Source: Haberlea rhodopensis (lineage: Eukaryota > Streptophyta > Magnoliopsida > Lamiales > Gesneriaceae). Taken from it: 64,000 nucleotides of DNA. The notes beneath the pieces are model-generated. The model was not told the DNA's origin. It ran no database searches and saw nothing but the letters and a program-made list of their open reading frames with translations. Numbering within the stretch: the stretch's first letter is position 1; each line of letters begins with the position of its first letter. The position numbers and the translations under genes are program-made. This document shows positions 33,216-44,764 of this stretch, one piece after another. The stretch spans positions 1,426,001-1,490,000 of the forward strand of contig CAJQUN010000130.1 in NCBI GenBank assembly GCA_907163345.1, in the 5' to 3' direction.

Positions 33216-33885
33216 TCAATTAAATGCATGTTTCACAAAATAACTGACTACTAACACATGTAAGCCATTAAAACACCCGATTACCCAACATGCATAACGT
33301 GTACCCTGAAATGCTCTACCAGTCCACATGACCAAGCATTTCCACATGGCGATTAATTCTAACACATAAGGCAATTACCACCCTAATTAATCATAATTAA
33401 TCATACGAACACAATTTATGCCTTAAACACAATTAATCATTTCGGGGACATCACAGCCTCTTACCATATGGGGCATCTTACCCCGTGGCATCTTACCACA
33501 AATAACATCGTATGGCCTCTTACCATATGGGGCATCTTACCCCGTGGCATCTTACCACAAATAATATCGTATAAACATCATCATATAAGCATCGTATAAA
33601 CATCATCATATAAACATCGTATAAACATCATCATTTCATCGTGAATACTCATGCAATAAAAGCATTGTTGTAGTGTAAAGATGTGTGTTACCGTCCGATG
33701 CCCGTACGTCTCTTACGTACCTTTTCAAAAGGAGGAGGAGTCAACAGACTTTATCTCCTTGATGGTGCCGGTACCTGGGATGGTTCTACAAGACCACACA
33801 ATACCATATTAGATGCCTCAATACCATCTCACATCATAAACTTAACAAAATAAAACATCATCTTATTTTTCAACTTTCTGTCTCT

Positions 33886-34104
33886 CTCGATCGATCGGCC
33901 CCGAGGTCTCGATCGATCGAGTGTGCACAAATAGTGCCCAACCATTCTGCCTCGCTCGATCGATCGAAACAATTTACCGATCGATCGAGGAGCTTCTCCG
34001 ATCGATCGAGAATTATTTCGATCGATCGGCACCTGAAAATCAAAACATACTTTAAACATTCTGCCTCGCTCGATCGATCGGGACCAAAATCTCGATCGAT
34101 CGAG
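33886..34104 (-). repeat. CTCGATCGATCGAG palindrome array, Gy1 LTR
   Basis: Eight cores at 33888/33910, 33957/33978/33999/34019 and 34071/34093, steps of 20-22 bp. The CGATCGATCG core is kept, but the outer arms are often TC/GA (CTCGATCGATCGAG) instead of GGC/GCC as in Gy2, so the palindrome is preserved by paired changes. Confidence 0.93.
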
Positions 34105-34716
34105 AGCTCTGAAAAATCGGGACTTCCCAGATTTTTGAGCACCTCTTTTCACACCATCAATTCTACTTCATAACGTAACATACTTGCTCAATCAAACATG
34201 CTAGGAGCTTTATAAAACTTCTATGTAGGTACTTAAATTCAAGGTTCAACAAAACCTACTCTAGCATGCAACATAACCTCATCATAATCTTTAACCTCAA
34301 CCAACTTATACAGAAACAGAGCATGTTCTTTCTTGCCCAGAATTTCGAGCACTTACTTTCATAACAAGGAAACCAACACATAACGTAAGTAATATACTCA
34401 CACAAACATGCTAGGAACTTCATAATACTACCATGTAAGCACCCAAACAAAGGTTTCGACCAACCCTTACACTAGCATGCGTTAAAACATCCCTCCAAAA
34501 CCATTCCCAACCAAAAGAATAGAGTACCAACTTACCCCTCTCTTTTGCCCCTCTTTTGCAAGGTTTTTGGAACACTTTCACCAAGCTTCTTCCCTTGCCT
34601 TAATGCTGCTAAGCTGGAACAAAAATGGAGGGGGGAGAGAAGGAGAAGGGATTGATTGGAAGGTAATCATGCAAGTATGGGCTGCCAAGTGGGGAAAAGG
34701 GCATGGGCTGCCAAGT

Positions 34717-34731
34717 GGGGGGGGGGGGGGG
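34717..34731 (+). repeat. 15-base G run in Gy1 LTR U3
   Basis: An uninterrupted run of 15 G on the plus strand (C in element sense) about 280 bp into the LTR, within a G-rich block. K has a comparable but interrupted G-rich block at 58420-58500. Length may be uncertain because homopolymers sequence poorly. Confidence 0.8.
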
Positions 34732-36229
34732 TGGCCGAGTGGCAGGGGTGGGTGGTGTGGGTTGGGTGGTCATGTGGTGTTTAATTGTGTCCCGGTAAAT
34801 AGTACGATGTATTAAAATATCCTCACTCGATATTTTATAACTTCATATAATTTAATACATCCTTTAAAACACCCAACATTCCCCCTAAATCATATCATCA
34901 TATCATAATTATAATCCCCCAAATTAATTACACCACAACCCTTAAACATAACATAAATCATCATCATAGCACATAATCATATAACATTTCGGGGGTATTA
35001 CAAACACCACATGCACCAACTTAGCCGAATCTTTCAAAGATTCCCAAATTGGTATAATACTACCTCCTTCCTCACAAGGGAAGAGCTATCGAACTCGAGA
35101 TCCACTAGTCTCGAACCACCGTTCGGAAAAACTGGGTACAATAACACCCATTGTATCCCAAATACACGGGTTCCCTCAGATCGAGTCAATAACGACCTGA
35201 TGACTCTCTTGTTGGTACTCCAACATCATGAGCTGTCCCAGACAAGTCTCACCAAGATTAAACATAAACGTATACACGTTTCAGTGAGGCATGCACAACC
35301 TCAACCTCAAATGACGTGGTGACTACTAGAGTCCACCACAATCCACATCGTATCACCTTACGATTTGCCAAACTTGGTTCCAATGAGCAGTATAACGGCT
35401 CTAGCAAGCCCCTCATGGTACTGCACACACGCGGCAGACAAACTAGTCGCTGCCTCTTTAGGTTTACCTCAAACCTACCAATAAGACGGACGTTTCCGCA
35501 CGGCATGCCACACTGTGGGAAGAAAAGTTAATAGAGTAGTGGGTCTGTACCCAACGTTCCTCTAATGCCGATACACCCTGGACACTCCAGTGTCCCTATG
35601 TACTTAACGTAACCTGATCCTAATCCTTTAGGACCCATTCTACACCCTCAAGGGTGGTGTGACCATGTCTACCACATGTCATATCGACAGAAAGCGAGTA
35701 ATTTCCTCCATGATTACTCCTGTCGTCAAATTATATGGCCAAAAAGCCATTCCAACGAGCATACCTCAAGGGTATCACCACTCGTAATATGATCACCTCA
35801 AACATATGCTGCGGTACAATCACATGTACAGCGCGTCCATCCATTCCTCGAGCAGCATGCTCGGTATAAGGGTCACGTCGACCGGTGATGTAGACACCAC
35901 CTTGTGCTCGGCACTAGCACCCAAGGCATACAATTGAATACGTATACTCAACGCATTGTTCATCGTAACGATGATGCATGTCTAATAAGACATCTCCTAC
36001 ACCATCGTCATCGTCATCCCGTGACGATACATGCCCACTCATGGCATCTAAGGCATCGTCAACTAGTGACGATACATGTCAACAATGACATCTAAACAAC
36101 CTAGTCAACTCGTGACGGTCCATGTACATCAACGTATGCCATCCATCATCATGCTAGTAAAATAGTCATAATAAAACATGTATATCAACGCATGCCAGCC
36201 ATAATAATGCTAATTAGAATAGCAATATC

Positions 36230-36600
36230 CCATACCTCATCGCTAACAAGATAACGGCATACCTGTCTCCGTCACTCGATAATAGTGCGTAATCAGCACC
36301 CATCGCTCGAAGGCGGCAAAATCCTGTGCTGAGTACATAGCGGCACAATCCATCGCTATAGAATCGACAGGCATGATACCTCGTCCACATAATAGCGGAA
36401 AGAGGCATCGCTATCAACATATCCGGCGGCACGAATCATCGCCAATCCTCATAGAAGAATGAGTCATCATCATTGACACAGCGGAATGAACCATCGCTAT
36501 CATCCGTGTCATCATAAAGAAATGAATCATCATCCTCGACACAGTGGAATACATCACCGCTATCATCCGTGTCCGGCGGTATAAACCATCGCCAATCATC
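36230..36600 (-). repeat. GCG/CGC hairpin repeats with 11-base loops in G
   Basis: In sense: GGCG, loop ATGGTTTATAC, CGCC; AGCG, loop ATGGTTCATTC, CGCT; GGCG, loop ATGATTCGTGC, CGCC, plus decayed units. Stems differ but pair; loop length stays 11. Confidence 0.78.
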
Positions 36601-36739
36601 ATAGAAAATGTACATAAATAAAGAAATGCATGAATCTTCCTGGTTAAACACATTAACCCACTTTTATTGTCCATGTTTCAAATATTCATGCACGAAATCA
36701 TTAGATCTTAATGTAAATGATTAACATCATAGCATCATA

Positions 36740-36890
36740 ACCTCTTATGGCATCTTACCACATAATAATATCGTATGGCCTCTTACCATATGGGCATCTT
36801 ACCCCGTGGAATCTTACAACATAATAATATCGTATGGCCTCTTACCATATGGGCATCTTAACCCGAGGCATCTTACCACATAATAACATC
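36740..36890 (-). repeat. GGCATCTTACC hairpin repeats in G interior
   Basis: About two and a half units of the repeat otherwise found in the Gy1/K LTR (ATGGCCTCTTACCAT and relatives), here inside a different element family. Confidence 0.78.
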
Positions 36891-36984
36891 ATATACAACA
36901 AAATATGAATGCAAACATAAATGTATAAATCATAAATACAACCACAACTCATAAATAATAAACATATGAAATTATGGTTCCTTC

Positions 36985-37260
36985 TTCCTTTTCCACGTAA
37001 GCGGAATTCTTCCTCGCTTCTTATGGAATCCACGTAAGCGGAATTCTTGCTTCTTATGGAAATCCACGTAAGCGGAATTCTTCCTCGCTTCTTATGGAAT
37101 CCCCGTAAGCGGAATTCTTGCTTCTTATGGAATTGAGTCACTTATCAGTAGTGTATTTCAATGCTTCTTACTTCTCCACGTAAGCGGAATTCTTCCTCGC
37201 TTCTTATGGAGTCCACGTAAGCGGAATTCTTCCTCGCTTCTTATGGAATTTAGCGTAAGC
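36985..37260 (-). repeat. AAGCG/CGCTT hairpin repeats in G
   Basis: About six units of CGTAAGCGGAATTCTTCCTC followed by GCTTCTTATGG. In sense AAGCG, loop AGGAAGAATTC (11 bases), CGCTT. The same hairpin occurs in E at 44128-44290. Confidence 0.85.
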
Positions 37261-37857
37261 ATTAAAATCCTCACTAGGATAACCTTGACTCGTGAAATAC
37301 ACCTCTTATATTTCACAACATACATATGCAAAACGATGTGTATCAACATGTATCATATCATAATGCACTATCTTTTGCATACCTTGATTTACCTTGTGTT
37401 AAATAACTAAACACATAATACATGTTACCGTTGGGATGCCCGTGCATATGTATAATCATCATTCCTTTTCGTACTCCATATTTCCTGTAACCTGCAACCA
37501 TTATGGTTAGCAACAATAGCCATATACGCTATGCATCAACCATGCAATACATATACGCAACCACTTGCATGTCAATACGTATACCAAGACATGTTACCTC
37601 GGAAATATCCCCTTTTTCTGATTTTTTTAAAAATCAGATTCCTTGGCACATAACATACGGAGTGCCAGACATTACCATTAATGACATCCTATCGCGTTTC
37701 ACGCGATTCCTGCAACCACAACGGTTAGCAACACCACTTTTCATATCATAAAAGCACATAAACATATAGTTGTGTCATTCAACATTAATGACATCATGCA
37801 AAATTATGTGCTATCAACAATTTCCTAGGCCCTTAACAGCCCCAATGAGCAACCACT

Positions 37858-37869
37858 GCTCTGATACCA
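37858..37869 (-). other. G primer-binding site (tRNA-Met)
   Basis: TGGTATCAGAGC in sense, four bases from the LTR. Confidence 0.9.
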
Positions 37870-37873
37870 CTAA

Positions 37874-40349
37874 TGTAAGGACCCCTTAGCCCTTAACCCT
37901 TGATTAGTGTATTAACCACTATGTGTGGCACATGCTTTCAATAAAAAAGTCAATCGGGAAGCTCAGATGATACTTTACCATTGAATGGCAATTACAAAAT
38001 TTTCTTTAATATTCAATGTTATAAGATCATCAGCCTAACAACAAATAGACACATAAGGTTCGCCCATTACCATCCCCTTTGTGCCACTTTTTACATTGTG
38101 GACTTTTATAAAAATTTGGGCAGAGTCTCCCCATAAATAGAGCTATCCCGAAATAAAAGTACAACACATAACATAATTCCCGGCCAGGGAAAACATAATA
38201 CTCATCAGAATACAGCAATACCAAGTAAATTCCCAGCCAGGGAAGACACCACACATATGACGACAAAAGTGGGTTTCAACACCCACATAATACACCAATG
38301 ACTCTCATATCATTAGCAATTCTACCCTTAATTGCATGCAACATAGAATGAAAGAGAGAAAGGCTCATGCCTTTATATACAACCCATATACAAGTATAAC
38401 CGTGCTCACATGCGAGCATCATGAATGTGTATATAACCCTCAGGTGTATATAGGTACTCTATACGATACCGTGCTCCATCAAGCCCTGGTACCATGATCC
38501 CGGGAGTACATCCAATCAACAGCTCGAGCTCATCTCCAAAGCCATCGATGTACCTGTTCACCTGCCCCAACAGAGACAGCCCCCAACGGGGTGAGCATAC
38601 CAATACACAAAATCCCATTCACAGTAATGAAATTCATAATTTACAACAAAAGTAAATACTAATGAATTTAAATGATACTCCCTGGATGGCAACGTCCTCA
38701 TCCGGGATTCCGTGTACTGTCCCTGTTCTCACAATCATCAAACTCATCAAATCTCAAAAATCAGTAAATCAACACATTGATTTGACTCATCGCATGCCTA
38801 ATTCTCGAGTATCAATAGATAGTGATTACAAATTCATTATACATGCAAATATAGATATCTCAATATCTAATACTGATTTCACAACCTCGCTATCAATCAC
38901 AGATAGCTCAAATGCCTAGCATTTATTTTACCAATTCTCCATTATACTTAGACATCTCAAATGTCTTATAATGAATACATGATTCCACGATTATTCTCAG
39001 GCATCTCAATGCCCTACATTGGTCATATACATCCCGTACCCCATATACCTTGTAAGAGTTATCCTACTCTAGTATCACGCACGCTTGTGGCAGCGATATC
39101 AAGATTTGGTCGTTCCTTGGCTATATCAACATATATATATAACCATACGCACAATTATTCAATGCAATCAAAATACATTATGCATTTCACAAATGCTCTC
39201 ATATAAAGGAATGCTCGTAGGTCGCACGTACCTTAAATCTCCGAAGTCCGAGTCAAACCTTGCTCGAGTTCCATGCCCCGAGGAATGATGTGCTAACACG
39301 ATAAATAATTCACAATTATTTACGAACATGCAACCCATGCTCAAGCACACCCATAATCCTCATACAGAAAATTATTGTCAACACACGACAATTCACCATT
39401 TAAAAGACCCGAGGCAGGGTACATGCAGGGAGGGAAACAAATGAGACATCAACGAAAAATGCTCAAGAACTCCCCTAAAATTTTCGAACCCTCACTCCAC
39501 AATTCGAACCCAATTAAACACCATAATTCATCTAAAACATGAATTAATCAATCAACAACAAAAATAATCGCCCCACATGCCAAAACCCCAATTTTCGAAC
39601 CCAAATTTCACGCAACCAGCGTTGAAATTCGAACCATTAAAGTCTGAAATTTTTGACCCAACAACAGCACAAAAACGCCCCAAAAACACCGGAATAAAAG
39701 CCCCAAAAACGTACCAAAAATCGAGCCCCAAATCGGACAGATTTCAATTTCGAACCATAGCGCTTTTCTGGCAAATCCGAACGCGATTCTCGACGAAACT
39801 TCGAATTGTTGGTGTGGGAAGCTGCGCCTGGATGAGACGAAGCCAACGGCGGGTCGGACGCGCAGAACGGCGGCCGGACGGCGGCGGGCGCACGGCCTGA
39901 AGCTGCCGGGGTCGAGGGAAACGGGAAAGGGCGCGGACGCGGGGAGAGAGAGAGTGACGGGAAAGGTGGGGAAAATGGTTCCAATAATTAAAATCTCGGG
40001 TTCAACTGGTATTTATAGCAAAAAATACCCCGAAATACTAATAGCCCCACAAATACATCATGATTCATTAAAAATCATCTGTTTTCAAAAACTCTCTCTC
40101 TAACTCCAAAACCCCCTACCGGTGCCCACACAAAGCACCCCAGATCCTGAGACACATCAAAAACCCAACTCTTAGGTTTTACACCGTAATGAGAATACAA
40201 TCTCAACCTCGGGATCCAACGATCCCAACTACCCAAATAAACGAGCCCAGAAGGCCCAACACCGCGATTAAACTCCAAATCGCCACGTAAAATAACTTTA
40301 GGGGTTATTAACACTCCGGGATTACCATCTATAATCCCTGGTCATCACA
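37874..40349 (-). repeat. G 5' LTR
   Basis: 2476 bp; in sense TGTGATGACCAGGGATTATA ... GGGGTCCTTACA. TATA-like TATAAATA at 40010-40017, about 333 bp in. GTACGT motif with one mismatch at 39217-39231. It carries the ancestral, unexpanded form of E's 45-bp repeat near 38945-39010. No CGATCGATCG array. Confidence 0.9.
40010..40017 (-). promoter_or_regulatory. TATA box of G LTR
   Basis: Sense TTGCTATAAATACC, matching E in sequence and in distance (about 333 bp) from the LTR start. Confidence 0.6.
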
Positions 40350-40637
40350 GGTACACTTTTGGACCAAAGGGACTAAGGGTCGGGTTGAGACTGTGAGCAA
40401 AAAAAGGCATGAAAGGAGATAAGATACAGGAATTTTTGTATAGTCTCTACTCTATGAGTAGTATAATCCTATCACTCTAACATTCATTATTGGGGATGTA
40501 ATTAATTTGCTTTTGAAGTTTCATTTTGGCCTGTAACCTTATTAAGCTCACGTTACAACCGGAACTCTTAGAGGTCTTTAATGCATGTTTAGTTCTATTT
40601 ATGTCTTAATTACTCTATTAAGGTAGAGGGGCCTTAC
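40350..40637 (+). repeat. F LTR, 3' fragment
   Basis: Resembles the last 290 bp of the Gy1/Gy2-type LTRs (GGTACACTTTTGG ... GAGGGGCCTTACA). Its upstream part was displaced by G. Confidence 0.7.
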
Positions 40638-41112
40638 ACTTGATGAACGAGTTTTCCAGGAATACCTTGATCAATTTGTCATTGTGTTCATTGATGATAT
40701 ATTGATCTATTCTCGGAGTGAAAATGAACATGTCCAACATTTACACCTGGGGTTACAATTATTGAGAACACATCAGTTATAGGACAAACTCAGTAAGCGT
40801 GAGTTTTGGTTAACCAGTGTAGGATTTTGGGACATGTGATATCTAAAGATGGTATATCAGTTGATCCGAGAAAGATAAAACCAGTGTTGAATTGATCATC
40901 ACCTACTTCTGTGCCAGAGATTCGTAGTTTCTTGGGTTTGGCTGGATATTATAGACGGTTTGTTGAAGGATTTTCAGCAATTGCCAAACCACTTACACAG
41001 CTGACACAGAAGGGAGTACCATTTAGATGGCCAGAAGCATGTGAGTATAGTTTTCAGGAATTGAAACATCGGTTAAATACTGCTCCAGTGTTGATTATTC
41101 CATCAGAGCATG
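40638..41112 (+). pseudogene. F reverse transcriptase fragment
   Basis: Reads LDQFVIVFIDDILIYSRSENEH with the FIDD active site, then GHVISKDGISVDPRKI, then an open stretch FLGLAGYYRRFVEGFSAIAKP and LTQLTQKGVPF. Contains internal stops (near 40780 and 40890) and a 1-base shift before GHVIS. The RT front is absent: the LTR end abuts codons just before FIDD. Cut by E at the TSD GCATG. Confidence 0.88.
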
Positions 41113-41444
41113 TGTGATGACCAGGGATTATAGGTGTTAATCCCGTAGTGTTAATAATCCCTAAAGTGGTTTTACGTGGCGATTTGAAATTTAATCGAGG
41201 TGTTGGGCCTTCTGGGCTCGTTTATTTGGGTAGTTGGGATCGTTGGATCCAGAGGTTGAGATTGTATTCTCATTTGGGTGAAAAACCTAAGAGTTGGGTT
41301 TTTTTTTTTGGGTCTCGGGATCTCGGGTGCTGTGTGAGCACCGGTAGGGGGTTTTGGAGTTAGAGAGAGAGTTTTTGAAAACAGATGATTTTTAATGAAT
41401 CATGATGTATTTGTGGGGCTATTAATTTTTCGGGATATTTTTGC

Positions 41445-41452
41445 TATAAATA
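41445..41452 (+). promoter_or_regulatory. TATA box of E 5' LTR
   Basis: TTTTGCTATAAATACC, 333 bp into the LTR; 3' LTR copy at 47934-47941. Confidence 0.65.
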
Positions 41453-42440
41453 CCAATTGAACCCAAAATTTTACATTTAATTTCATTTCAGCCCCAAATT
41501 TCTCTCTCTCTCTCCGCTTGCGTTTTTCCCATCGCCCCCCAGCTCCCGCCGCTTCAGGCGCTTCGCCTGCCGCCGTTCGGCGCGTGCGACCTATCACCGG
41601 CGTCGTCTCGTCGAGGCGCAGCTATCCCCTTCGTCAATTCGAAGTTTCGTCGCGTTTTGAAGTCGGATTTGGCAGGAAGGCGTCGATCCCCAATTTCTAG
41701 GGTTCATCGGATTTCGTCCGATTTCTTCCGATTTTCGTTTGGGTAACCTCCCTTACCCCTTTTTCGTCATTTTCGTGTATTTCCCTGCCATTTTTGGGTT
41801 CGAATTTGAAGAATTATAAGGGTTCGAATTTAAGGGCTTGTTGGGTTCGAATTTAAGGGATTGAATTCGAAAATTGGGGGTTTTTGTCTAGGGGTGTTGA
41901 TTCTTGCTTGGATAGCTTAATTCACATTTTAGATGAATTATGGTATTTAATTGGGTTTGAAATTGTGAGATTAGGGTTCGATTTTTGTAGGGTGTTCTTG
42001 AACAAATTTCGATATTGTCTCATTCGTTCCCCTCCCTGCATGTACCCTGCCCCGGGTCTTTTTAAAGGTTAATTGTCGTGTGTTGACAATTTTTTGAGGG
42101 ATTTGGGTGTGCTTGAGCATAGGTTACATGTTCGTAAATAATTTTGAATTATTTATCGTGTTAGCACATCGTTCCTCGGGGCATGGAACTCGAGCAAGGT
42201 TTGGCTCGGACTTCGGAGATTTAAGGTACGTGCGACGTACGAGCATTTCTATATATTAGGGCATTTGTGAATGCATAATGAAATTTATTTCATTGAATAA
42301 TCGCGCATGAGGATTATATATATATATGTTGATATAGCCAAGGAATGACCCAAATCTTGATATCGCCGCTTGTAGCGTGCGTGACACTAGAGTAGGATGA
42401 CTCTTACATGATATAAGGGGTACTGGGTTTATATGTATCT

Positions 42441-42602
42441 ATTATAAGACATTTGAGATGTCTAGGTTCGTAGAATCATGTATTCATTATGAGACATTTG
42501 AGATGTCTAGGTTCGTAGAATCATGTATTCATTATGAGACATTTGAGATGTCTAGGTTCGTAGAATCATGTATTCATTATAAGACATTTGAGATGTCTAG
42601 GT
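42441..42602 (+). repeat. 45-bp minisatellite in E 5' LTR
   Basis: Four copies of the hairpin AGACAT, loop TTGAG, ATGTCT, joined by TTCGTAGAATCATGTATTC-type spacers. Reads as a 15-residue repeat in one frame, an artefact of the unit length. Confidence 0.92.
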
Positions 42603-43677
42603 ATAATGAAGGATTGGTAAAACAAATGCTCGGCATTTGAGCTATCCGTGATTGATAGCGAGGTTGTGAAATCAGTATTAGATATTGAGATATCTATAAT
42701 TGCATGTTTAATGAATTTACAATCACTATCTGTTGATATTCGAGGATTAGGCATGCGATGAGTTAATCAATGTGTTGATTTACTGATTTTTGAGATTTGA
42801 TGAGTTTGATGATTGTGAGGACAGGGACAGTACACGGAATTCCCGGATGAGGTTGCCATCCAGGGAGTATCATTTAAATTCATTTGTATTTACCTTTGTT
42901 GTAAATTATGAATTTCATTATTGTGATTATGGGATTTTGTGTATTGGTATGCTCACCCCGTTGGGGGCTGTCTCTGTTGGGGCAGGTGAACAGGTACATC
43001 GATGGCTTTGGAGATGAGCTCGAGCTGTTGATTGGAGGTACTCCCAGGATCATGGTACCAGGGATTGATGGAGCACGGTATCATATAGAGTACCTATATA
43101 TACACCTGAGGATTTTATACATATTCATGATGCTCGCATGTGAGCACGATTATACTTGTATATGGATTGTATATAAAGGCATGAGCCTTTCTCTCTTTCA
43201 TTTGAGGTTGCATGCAATTAGAGGTAGAATTGCTAAATGATATGAGAGTCATTGGTGTATTATGTGGGTGTTGAAACCCACTTTTGTCGTCATATGTGTG
43301 GTGTCTTCCCTGGCTGGGAATTTACTTGTATTACTGCTTTCTGATGACTATTATGTGTTCCCTGGCCGGGAATTATGTTATGTGTTTTGCTTTTTTTTTG
43401 GGATAGCTCTATTTATGGGGAGACTCTGCCCAAATTTTTATAAAAGTTTACAATGTGAAAAGTGGCACCAAGGGGTTGGTAAAGGGCAAACATATGAGTC
43501 TTTTATTGTTAGGATGATGATCTTATAACATTGAGTATTAAAGGAAATTTTGAAATTGACATTCAATGGTAAAGTATCATCTGAGCTTCCCGATTGACTT
43601 TTTATTGAAAGCATGTGCCACACATAGTGGTTAATACACTAATTAGGGGTTAAGGGCTAGGGGGGTCCTTACATTAG

Positions 43678-43689
43678 TGGTATCAGAGC
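43678..43689 (+). other. E primer-binding site (tRNA-Met)
   Basis: TGGTATCAGAGC four bases after the LTR. About 150 bp on is a branch-point/acceptor-like GCTAACC...TTGCAG|G (AG at 43836-43837). Confidence 0.92.
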
Positions 43690-44070
43690 AGTGGTTGCTC
43701 ATTGGGGCTGTTAAGGGCCTAGGAAGTTATTGATAGCACATATTTATGCATGATGGCATTAATGTTGTATGACATAACAAATTGTTTATGTGCTATTATG
43801 ATATGAAAAGTGGTATTGCTAACCATTGTGGTTGCAGGAATCGTGTGGAACACGATAGGATGGCATTAATAGGGATGTCTGGCACTCCGTGTGTTATGTG
43901 CCAAGGAAGCTGGTTTTAAGAAAATCAGGTAAAGGGATATTTCCGAGGTAACATGTACTTTATGTTGTCTTGTTGACACATGATGAATGCAATGTGGTGC
44001 ATTAAGGTTATGATACATGTTGTTATGCATTGTTTTTGCATATGTATGTTGTGAAATATATGAGGTGTAT

Positions 44071-44340
44071 TTCACGAGTCAAGGTTATCTTAGTAAGGAT
44101 TTTAATGGCTTACGCTAAGGTCCATTGGAAGCGAGGAAGAATTCCGCTTACATGGAGTAGCAAGAAGCATTAAAATGTACTAATGATAAGGGCTCAGGAT
44201 TGAAATTCACGAGTCAAGGTTATCTTAGTAAGGATTTTAATTGCTTACGCTAAGGTCCATTGGAAGCGAGGAAGAATTCCGCTTACATGGAGTAGCAAGA
44301 AGCATTAAAATGTACTAATGATAAGGGCTCGGGATTGAAA
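44071..44340 (+). repeat. 135-bp tandem duplication with AAGCG/CGCTT hairpins in E
   Basis: Two nearly identical 135-bp copies (44071-44205 and 44206-44340), each with an AAGCG, loop AGGAAGAATTC, CGCTT hairpin. A decayed third hairpin lies near 44695. Confidence 0.9.
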
Positions 44341-44764
44341 TAAGGATTTAAGGAGGAAGGATGTCATGACATTTATTTGTGAACCATACATTCTTATAAT
44401 GTGTTTTTTATTATGTATTGAATGTTGATGCATAGCGTATATGGCTATTGCTGTTAAACCTGGTGGTTGCAGGTTACAGGAAATATGGAGTAGAAAAAGG
44501 AATGATGATTATACATATGTACGGGCATCCCAAGGGCAACATGTATTATGTGTTTAGTCATTTAACACAAGGTAAATCAAGGTATGCATAAGATAGTGCA
44601 TTGTGATATGATACATGTTGATACGCATCGTTTTGCATATGTATATTGTGAAATATAAAGTGAGGATTTCAATGCTTACACTAAGGTCCATATGAGCAAG
44701 GAAGAATTCCGCTTATATGGAGTAGTAAGAGTCATTGAAACGCACTATTGATATTTCACGAGTC

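Larger units (their letters stand above)
22828..33455 (-). mobile_element. C: solo LTR of a Gy2-related family, interrupted by B
   Basis: Two pieces, 22828-24572 and 33221-33455, together about 1980 bp, start TGTAAGGACCC and end GGGGACATCACA on the plus strand (sense TGTGATGTCCCCGAAATG). TSD GCCTC at 22823-22827 and 33456-33460. No internal region, so it formed by LTR-LTR recombination. Ends, length and array position resemble Gy2. Confidence 0.93.
1..35002 (-). mobile_element. Gy1: Tekay/Del-like Ty3/gypsy element, left end outside window, heavily nested
   Basis: Minus-strand Ty3/gypsy element. In sense order it has a 5' LTR (35002 down to 22291), a tRNA-Met primer site (22275-22286), a leader, gag-PR (13200 down), RT-RNase H-INT, and a chromodomain-like tail at the left edge; the 3' LTR lies outside the window. 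It is interrupted by Cop1 (975-9642), Gy2 (13317-22197) and solo LTR C (22828-33455). Coding and LTR sequence resume exactly across each insertion once one TSD copy is removed. The LTR ends are TGTAATACCCCC and GACCCCACA in sense. K (56633-58737) is a solo LTR of the same family. Clade assignment rests on gag-pol similarity to Gy2. The coding region has several stops and frameshifts, so it is dead. Confidence 0.9.
33461..35002 (-). repeat. Gy1 5' LTR, proximal part (sense 5' end)
   Basis: Resumes after the GCCTC TSD with two GGCATCTTACC hairpin units (33461-33560), then GTACGT-N5-ACGTAC (33704-33720), a palindrome array, AT-rich sequence and a G-rich U3. Ends CATTTCGGGGGTATTACA, the sense LTR start. 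Joined to 22291-22827 it makes about 2.08 kb, matching the 2105-bp solo LTR K. Confidence 0.93.
35003..37857 (-). other. G internal region, non-coding
   Basis: No gag or pol motif in any frame. The E-like half (35003-36230) is followed by three hairpin-repeat blocks. A splice-acceptor-like GCTAACC...TTGCAG|G (sense) sits near 37710. Confidence 0.8.
35003..40349 (-). mobile_element. G: non-coding LTR element of the E family, cut by Gy1
   Basis: Holds part of the interior (35003-37857), a tRNA-Met primer site and a 5' LTR (37874-40349). The rest lies beyond Gy1, outside the window. The interior aligns with the reverse of E (35003-35530 with 45780-46310), and the LTR resembles E's. Gy1 inserted between sequences that are contiguous in E, with AACAC as the probable TSD. 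Confidence 0.88.
41113..43673 (+). repeat. E 5' LTR
   Basis: TGTGATGACCAGGG ... GGGGTCCTTACA. Features in order: TATA box 41445-41452, GTACGTGCGACGTAC 42226-42240, four hairpin-bearing 45-bp units 42441-42602. Short ORFs are duplicated in the 3' LTR. Confidence 0.95.

Noticed and set aside
39577..39984. Overlapping ORFs of 107 and 115 codons at the G LTR start, and basic/Pro-rich ORFs in E at 41400-41700
   Set aside because: Low-complexity U3/leader sequence inside the LTR, not conserved in frame between G and E.
35003..40349. Host gene or promoter in the apparently empty region between Gy1 and F
   Set aside because: Aligns throughout with the interior and LTR of E; it is part of element G.
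42458..42640. ORF of 15-residue repeats in the E LTR (also 48938-49165)
   Set aside because: Direct result of a 45-bp tandem repeat; copy number differs between the LTRs.
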